Shown: piece after piece, positions 57,613-64,000 of the stretch
Layout: the number at the start of each line of letters is the position of its first letter
How positions within the stretch are numbered: position 1 is the stretch's first letter
Assembly (NCBI GenBank): GCA_030062745.1
Contig: CP099848.1
Location: 11,367,501-11,431,500 of the forward strand
Direction of reading: 5' to 3'
DNA: 64,000 nucleotides
From: Capitulum mitella
Lineage: Eukaryota; Arthropoda; Thecostraca; Pollicipedomorpha; Pollicipedidae
Notes under the pieces: generated by a model
Told to the model about the DNA's origin: nothing
What the model saw: only the letters and a program-made list of their open reading frames with translations
Databases searched by the model: none
Program-made: the position numbers and the translations under genes

Positions 57613-60600
57613 ACCCTCTTGGGGGTTGGCAGCTACCCTCTTGTCTTGCAAACTGGCGATGATTAGATGTCAACAACGACGAATAATCCTTTACGAATGT
57701 TGATCATATCATGGACGGACATAATTATTCCACTCGTTGTTCCTATCACATTGCAAGGTCTGTACTACCGTTTTCTTTAAAGAGCAAGTTACCGACGAAA
57801 TATTTTGCGATATCGCACAAGCTGTGCTTATTCCCAAGGTTTTATGTCACCGCTGTTTTTCAGATAGTATGCATCTGTCTATTTTGGGGCTACGTTGATA
57901 TCAAGTCCCTGCTGAATTTAAAACCAGTCAACGGGTTGCGCTTGGACTTCATAAGAACGGTAAACGAACTACATCAGGGTGAACGAAAAACGGTTTATTA
58001 GTTCTTGCGGGGACGAACGAACGGCTGGGAGACCGCAAAGAACGTTCCAAGAATTCACGGACGACAGGCTACCCTAGTCAGTGCTGATGAGAAAACCAAA
58101 GGACCCTCCCCCCCTAAAACAGCCGATCAGCCTGTCAATAATCGCGGATGAAACAGCGCAGCAGAAGCCTTCTGAAGTCGCCGCAGCTTGAAACCGCCTT
58201 CACGCGCCAACGGGCCAGTCGAGTGAGCGTGAAATAGGATCGGCGAGCTAAATAGCTGCATCGCCTGGGGGACGGTCGCACAAACCCTCTCGGTGTCTGG
58301 CGAGGGCAGCGATATGCGCGGACAGACGGCGAGCTGGGGCAGCAGGGGGCACTGGGCCCAGTCAACCGGCACACAAGACGGATGGCAATCCAACGATGGT
58401 GAAGACAGCGGTAAGTACGAGTAGGCACGGAGCTGAGGATTTCAGAACGAACTCAGCTGGGAGACTCAAGCCAGGGAGATAGCGCGGACTAGTGATTGCA
58501 GCATAAAAGAACGGCATCAGATTTTGACTTTGTGAGGCGAGTTGACGTTATGGCGGCTCCACTGATGTACGAAATGATTGCTATTTCTTTAAGGGCTTAT
58601 GTGCTGTAAAACTACTAACTACTTTACCATACCATGCATTGAGAGTCGATGCGAGAAAACATGAAGGTCATGGCGAAGAAAATAGCTTAATTATTGCAAA
58701 AGTACTAGGGTGCCATTGTGAGAAAATAATCGGTGGGGCTTTTACGTGCTGCCGGACAGCCTATGCTCCGTTCAACCTCTCTCCAAACGTGAATTTGTTT
58801 AGAGGTTTTGGACTGTTTTATTCTGTCTGAAGCCATTCTTAATTTGTTCTTTTAACAAAAAAACATTGCAGTCGCTCTCTAGGAAGCCCACGCAAATTCC
58901 ATGCCACACTAATTTACTTACAATGCACTTACATTTGCATCGCGCTTTACTGCCAACAGCACTCCGTTATTTCTAGAATGATCATCACTCCCACCACGAT
59001 CCCAATTCTGACCAAATGCTGTCGCCGCCGCGGCCGTAGTGGATAAGGAGCCTGACAACAAGAGTCCAGTATATTGCAGCCAATGGGTTCCAGTCCCAGA
59101 ACTAGCACCTACATTTGGCCTAAGGCCAAAAGGCCAGCCAGCCCCCCCCCCCACACACACCGTTACGGGACGGCCGTGTCGTTACATTGCACCGTACGAG
59201 AAAAATCCTTCGGCGACACCTGGTTCGGTGCCTGGGGAACGATCCCTCCATATTCGGCCACACTTGAATGGTGGGAGCAAGGTCTATCAACAAGCTCGAC
59301 TCAGCATGCACTCGAATTCCCACACCACCACTTTAAAATGTTTCGGCTAAACTTGCAGTAAATTACATGAAAACAAACACACGTATTGGGGACTAAATTT
59401 GCATTGGTGTGTCTCGGGTCACGCGACAGAACACATACTACCCTGGAAAATCACAATATCTAGAACATAAGAATGAAATAAGACGTGCTTCACTACCATG
59501 GCGCTTCAAAAAGAAGGCAACCCAACTGCGCGGAAACGCTAGTCCTAATAATAATCAATTATGCAGCAGCACTGATGTCAAAAAGCAAACCCTATGCCGC
59601 AATGGCGTTCCGAGAATTTCCGACAACTAACACAATTACAGAACAACGCCAATCTTGATAAAAACGTCGAGAAACACCGCTTTGATAAAGAAATATTCAC
59701 TTCCGTGCTATAACGTCGGCCTGTCTGCGGATCGTTGCAAAATGGCTCGCAATCTCAATGCTTTAAGAACCATGCCTCTTTATCCATGTAGACGATGGAG
59801 TGGGGAGAAATATAGAACGACGTTGTGGGCTACATTCATGAACGTTTGGCTGTCTCCTCGTTCATTTATTATTTACTCATTCAATTATTTAATCTCCTCA
59901 TTCGCTAATCTGGAGTGCGTTTTGCTCTTCGTTGTTCGGAGAGTTTCTCGAAAATCCCGTTATATTGATAACTAATGCAGCAAAATAAATGGAACGGACA
60001 GTGACGCAAACAGTATCAAATTTCAGCGAGGACGGAGCCAAACGTGGATTTTTAATTTTATTCCAATTTATGAATTTTAGGAAAAATGGCAATGTTTTCA
60101 GTTGCATCACGTGCATTTCAAAGTGCCACAAGCTAAACGAACTACATCAATGTTATGCGTCCATGGAAATCATCTTGAGTGATGAAGAAAGTGTAAACAG
60201 TTGTTATATCGTGAATGTCAGGTCCGTCCAGATCAGATCAATATTGCAGTTAAAAATCACAGTCTGGTGCACAAAACTGCCGTTCAGTTCTCTGCACAAC
60301 ATAAAACAGTCTCCAAAAATGCTGAAGCCTATAAAACGAGCTCAGAGCGCTGACTCAGGTGCCTAATGCTAGCTGCAACCATAAAGCCAACCTGGGTCAA
60401 GTGAGCAATCGTTTATAAAACCAGAGTGAAACGATTTTTGCACCCATTTTCAGAACTCCTGAGCACGAGAAGTATCCTGACACCGTTCGATTAGTGCAAG
60501 GCCATGCCAGGTCGCGGCAGGTCATGTCATGTCAAAACGTCCAGTTTCATCTTATGATTTCAGATTTTCGAAAGGATACAGTACAGAGCTGTTGATCGAT

Positions 60601-61200
60601 TTTCGCTTTGATCAAATCGGTGCAGTAATTATTTCACGTCTTCTCCGTACGGTATTATCTATCGGTAATTTTCAATGCCGTTTTTAACACGCTTCAGTCA
60701 TAAACTGACGCGACATATTCGGCATAGTTGCCAACAGAGGGGAAAAAGCACCTTGGTAACTAGACTGTGAAAATGATCGAATGTCGGATACTGCCTTTGT
60801 AATTGTGAAAAATGCGTAAGTGATGCATTTCCATAATTTCATAATCACGTAATTCAAATCGACATAAAAGAGCTATTGCAGTTCACGTTTCTAGCTCCAT
60901 TGGTTCCCGGGATAGGTTCCAAAAACTTGAGGGGGGGGGGGAGAGGCGAGAATTCTCGAGAATCCCCGCAAATGCGATAGTTAACAACCAAACAGCGGAA
61001 GTGGTCTCTTTTTGTGGGTTACGATTGCGGATTTGAGATCGCAATCAGCCACCGACAGGAGACCGAGTTTTCCGGCGCTTACAAAACCTAAGCCAATGAC
61101 GCTACCTGGTATACTGCCTCGGTCTCATTTTCATGTGATTCGGCGCTCAGAGCGACTGGCATGCACGACACGCGACAATCACCACAGCCAGATGCCTTAC
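57613..61200. other. IFT74 intron; no other gene recognised
   Basis: There are no convincing additional exons. Consensus GTAAGT donors occur on the minus strand at about 58927 and 58918 (after DAN and five bases later), but the upstream peptide is not coiled-coil-like. Poly-C (59142-59152) and poly-G (60931-60941) runs are present. The block 60400-60960 resembles the other TTAA-type repeats (AGGTC motifs, G-run hairpin, GTTAAC near the end) but its boundaries are unclear. Confidence 0.45.
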
Positions 61201-61308
61201 TTGAGAGCGGGTAAATCCGACAGCACTATCATCTCCTTCACGCATTTTGGCCATCTTCTCTCGCAGGGTGCTCATCTCCTCTTTTACTTTCTCGTCCAAC
61301 GCCTCGAT
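61201..61308 (-). CDS. IFT74: IFT74 coiled-coil exon
   Basis: The acceptor GATGTTCACAG (AG at 61310-61309) and donor CTCAA|GTAAGG (intron from 61200) bound exactly 36 codons in phase 0. The peptide starts IEALDEKVKEEMSTLREKMA and ends GFTRSQ. It is a charged amphipathic helix matching in register the vertebrate IFT74 segment LLESKMTEEQHSLKSKI (from memory), upstream of the segment encoded at 53489-53606. Third-position GC is clearly lower than in the two downstream exons. By itself a short coiled-coil exon is weak evidence for a particular family. The shared strand, order and spacing raise confidence. Upstream exons are not visible before the window ends. Confidence 0.68.
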
Positions 61309-63069
61309 CTGTGAACATCATCGATAATGTTCACGGTGATGAAGACCATCGCCTGTTCAGAAAATGGTTTAGGAATAAGAAGTTGCGATAATCTGTGAGT
61401 GCTGAGACATTTGAACCAAACATTTTCGGAATCCTCGATGAATCCGATGATGCATATGTCTGGTGAAACTGTTCTGTGTTTGTTAATCTGGGCCTGTTTT
61501 GCCATTTATGATAAAAATCTCGGCGACTAAAACCCTCACATTTACGAAACTCCGCTCATTAACGCGCCATTGAGGCTGAAAGTAAAGTTTGAAAACTGAA
61601 TTTCATTTCAAACTTTGGCCGTGTGTTCTAAGCCTCAGGTGGTCCAGCAGTGCAAGAGTTGGCCGACACTTCCGTATTAAACAGACTTGACAAGACTCAT
61701 CAGCATCTCAAAGCGGCAGTTATTTTTTAATGATTTGCTATTACTGGTAATTAAGCACAGGCCGCTTTGTTACGGGAGTTTCCGCGAAAGATCAACACGA
61801 CATTTTACTTTCTTCGGAGACACCAATGTTGGTAATGACGCTGCCCAACCTGACAGACAGACGGTAGCTAGCCCCATCATGCGTTGTAAGCAGCTCTGCC
61901 TTTTCTAACTCATGAAAACAAAAGCCTGCTGCGAGTCACTAAATATTAATCAATGACTGATGTTTCCACCACCATGATAACCGCGAGCTGCTCAATACTT
62001 TCAAAAGCAATCTTTGCTTCAGGAAGGAAAGAGCTCACTGTGGACGGGTGTATTGTTCGGACCATCACCGTGACCAAAATCATGCATATTATCGAACTCG
62101 CAAACACATCGGGTATCAGAAAAAATGTTGAAATGGCTACGACAATAAAATCAATGGCCAATCAATTCAAGCCCGTCAAAGCGGAGCTGCTATCGCCACG
62201 ACGACTTATCACGTTTCCAGCACCGCCATGCCAGTTGTCATGTAAATTAGACTCTCTTTTGTTTGTCTGGGATCTAAATTCCAAATTATGAAGTGGCTCT
62301 CTCAGTCCCGCGGCGGCGGCCCGTACACTGAGAGGAAAATATCTCTTGTGCAAGATTGACATTTTAGAGGATGGCCTATTACGACCATCCCTTTATCCAG
62401 AAACAGGGCGGCCATTCATTTCCTTTCGAAAGATAATTGCTGGATAATCGATGCAATGTCATTTAAATGTCTTACAACGAGGATTTCCACCCATAAGTTG
62501 TCACTTCACAATGATATGCTAGTCTCCCTGTTATCACGTAGGTGTCCACAAAAACTTCATCGTTTATCCGTTTAGATACTGCAACCAGCATTTATCATTC
62601 GTGAATCCATGTGAAGACCAATGACTGTCCTCCGTTTCTTTTGCGCCCATCCAGACGTTGATATGGCAACATGCTGCACTTATCCAGCTTGCTTAACGGC
62701 TTGACAACCTAGGCCATACCTTGGCACTATCTCCTCATAACCCGCTTCCTACCATACAGCTGTCAACCACGACACCACTGGAAATCTTTGCCAAGTCTGC
62801 TACTGGTCCATCGCATTCTCCATGCGACATTCGTCCCCGAGCTTTGCCGAGATAAACGCAAAAATAAGAAATACGCAAACTTTATTCTCCATCGCCAAGC
62901 ACTGCACAGCGCCATTGCGACCATGTCCGCAGTGCACCATTGTGCTCGAACAACTTGCGTTTTCTTTGCACAAACAACTTGGTTTTATCTGTATGATTAT
63001 CGCGCATGTGCTGCTCTGAAGTGACTCGAATCAGACAGTAATCCACGCGTTGGAATGATTCGCAGAGAA
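61309..63069. other. No further exon recognised
   Basis: Presumed IFT74 intron. A 112-codon plus frame at 61953-62291 and the overlapping 71-codon minus frame lack recognisable features. I could not find the preceding IFT74 exon. Confidence 0.45.
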
Positions 63070-63092
63070 ACTGAACTGAACTGAACTGAACT
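63070..63092. repeat. (ACTGA)n short tandem repeat
   Basis: Four to five ACTGA units at 63070-63092. Confidence 0.85.
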
Positions 63093-63100
63093 TTGCAAAT

Positions 63101-64000
63101 GGGTCATTCCATGTCAAATTGTACACGAATTCACCCGTCTATTTCGATGGTGATGGAATTTGGTACGCTCATAGCACCTATCGAAAAAACGATCCGCCAT
63201 AAATTTTTAGCCCTGGGTGACCTCTGAGGTTAAAATTACAGGTCACGAAAGGTTACTGATTTTTACAGATACTGCATAATTCAAATGCCCATGATTCGGT
63301 GATAGTTTGCATCAGAAAAGCGTGATTAGCGCCATTCGAAAGAGAAATGTTCATCTTTCATAAAGAGCTTTAGTTTTTCGGTGATCTCGGGAGGACCTTT
63401 CACTTGATTAGGTCCCATTGAACACTTTGGGTTTTAATCATGCTTGCCTTCCGTGATCTTCGCGAAAATGTAGCACACTGTGTTCCCAAATGTCTGCAGT
63501 AAGCGTGGCAAAAAAACATCTCTGGGCAAATTAGTTTTTTCAGTTCCCTCCAATTTGGTGTTACCAAGTGACGTTTGAGAAATATGCCCTGAGGCTATGT
63601 CACGAATTTTGATTGATTTCGTGCCTTTCGTTTGTCGGATTGTTTTGCAATTTGGTGAGCACAATGTCCTGCGTATCTGCTGCACACCACCTTAGTTTTA
63701 AATTGCTTGACACGAAAGGTCAAAGATCCCGATACCCCGTCATCAATTCACTCCTGCCATCAAGATCTGACAAATATGTTCTTCACATTCGCACGAAGGT
63801 GAGTCTGTCGGGTGTCCTTAGGCCTTTAAGCTAAATGGGACAATCTTAGTCGAGCATTGGGACCTTTAAAGGTCAATCGAGATCAATGGCCCGAGTGATC
63901 TTGAACTACCTGACTTCAGATCATTAATGACTTTTTTAGGGCAATGATTCCATGTATTCCATATATTGTTGACGTACTGGAGTTTGCAGGTATCAAAGAT
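63101..64000 (+). repeat. Probable transposon-derived repeat running off the window
   Basis: It begins GGGTCATTCCATGTCAAATT, a string that I recall as the recurrent tip of interspersed repeats in several invertebrates. Downstream are several AGGTCA / TGACCT half-sites (63216-63250, about 63865), the same flavour as the TTAA elements elsewhere in the window. No coding frame. The right end is not reached. Confidence 0.4.

Noticed and set aside
58930-59160. Minus-strand frame ending at a GTAAGT donor near 58927, considered as the missing IFT74 exon
   Set aside because: The peptide is Gly/Ser/Ala-rich rather than coiled-coil, and no good acceptor of the right phase was found.
61953-62291. 112-codon plus-strand frame inside the IFT74 intron
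   Set aside because: No domain recognised; length is within chance expectation for this composition.
1-64000. tRNA genes, rRNA, CRISPR arrays, bacterial operons
   Set aside because: I looked for GGTTCGA-type B boxes with matching stems, regular spacer arrays and tightly packed frames, and found none convincing.

Overview
This window looks like nuclear DNA of an invertebrate animal. An arthropod, perhaps a crustacean, is my best guess. The support is spliced exons with GT/AG junctions, a ciliary gene (IFT74) cut by long introns, long gene-poor stretches, microsatellites, and several eukaryotic transposon classes: Penelope-like, CR1/Daphne-like LINE, hAT, mariner and TTAA-flanked elements. There are no operons, Shine-Dalgarno sites or other bacterial features. 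Almost every open frame above 60 codons is chance, an antisense shadow, or transposon debris. The species call is inference.

Host genes. Three minus-strand exons (61201-61308, 53489-53606, 51951-52166) encode the C-terminal coiled coil of the intraflagellar-transport protein IFT74, ending in a stop at 51951; at least one small exon between the first two was not located. A GC-rich minus-strand exon (19752-20071) opens an unrecognised protein with Ser-Pro-Arg repeats and ends at a consensus splice donor. An internal minus-strand exon (4936-5069) with a good acceptor and a good donor encodes 44 residues of another unrecognised protein, or of the same one. Weaker candidates are a frame at 7487-7933 (-), a possible small Tim-like terminal exon at 28198-28422 (+), and a CpG-island-like non-coding first exon near 27142-27331 (+).

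Transposon core (33-47 kb). A degenerate LINE lies at about 33420-36180 (-). It is followed by two inverted, 5'-truncated Penelope-like copies that meet near 37.2 kb. The plus-strand copy is split at a TTAA by a non-autonomous element (37619-43556). That element is split by a 4.76 kb hAT element (38047-42805, 8-bp target duplication), and the hAT carries an internally deleted mariner (41185-41782). This gives four nested levels, and uninterrupted homologous sequence for two of the target sites exists elsewhere in the window. A further Penelope-like copy (about 44160-47000, -) is split by a 1.6 kb hAT-like element that carries its own promoter-like CCAAT boxes and an ATG joined to a consensus splice donor.

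Elsewhere. TTAA-flanked non-autonomous elements with G-rich terminal hairpins lie at 8777-10096 and 24249-25474. A diverged repeat family has copies near 1.4 and 57.4 kb. Homopolymer G/C runs of 9 or more bases and AGGTCA-type half-sites recur across the window. The remaining sequence is AT-richer intergenic or intronic DNA with scattered GC-rich islands and no gene I can support.
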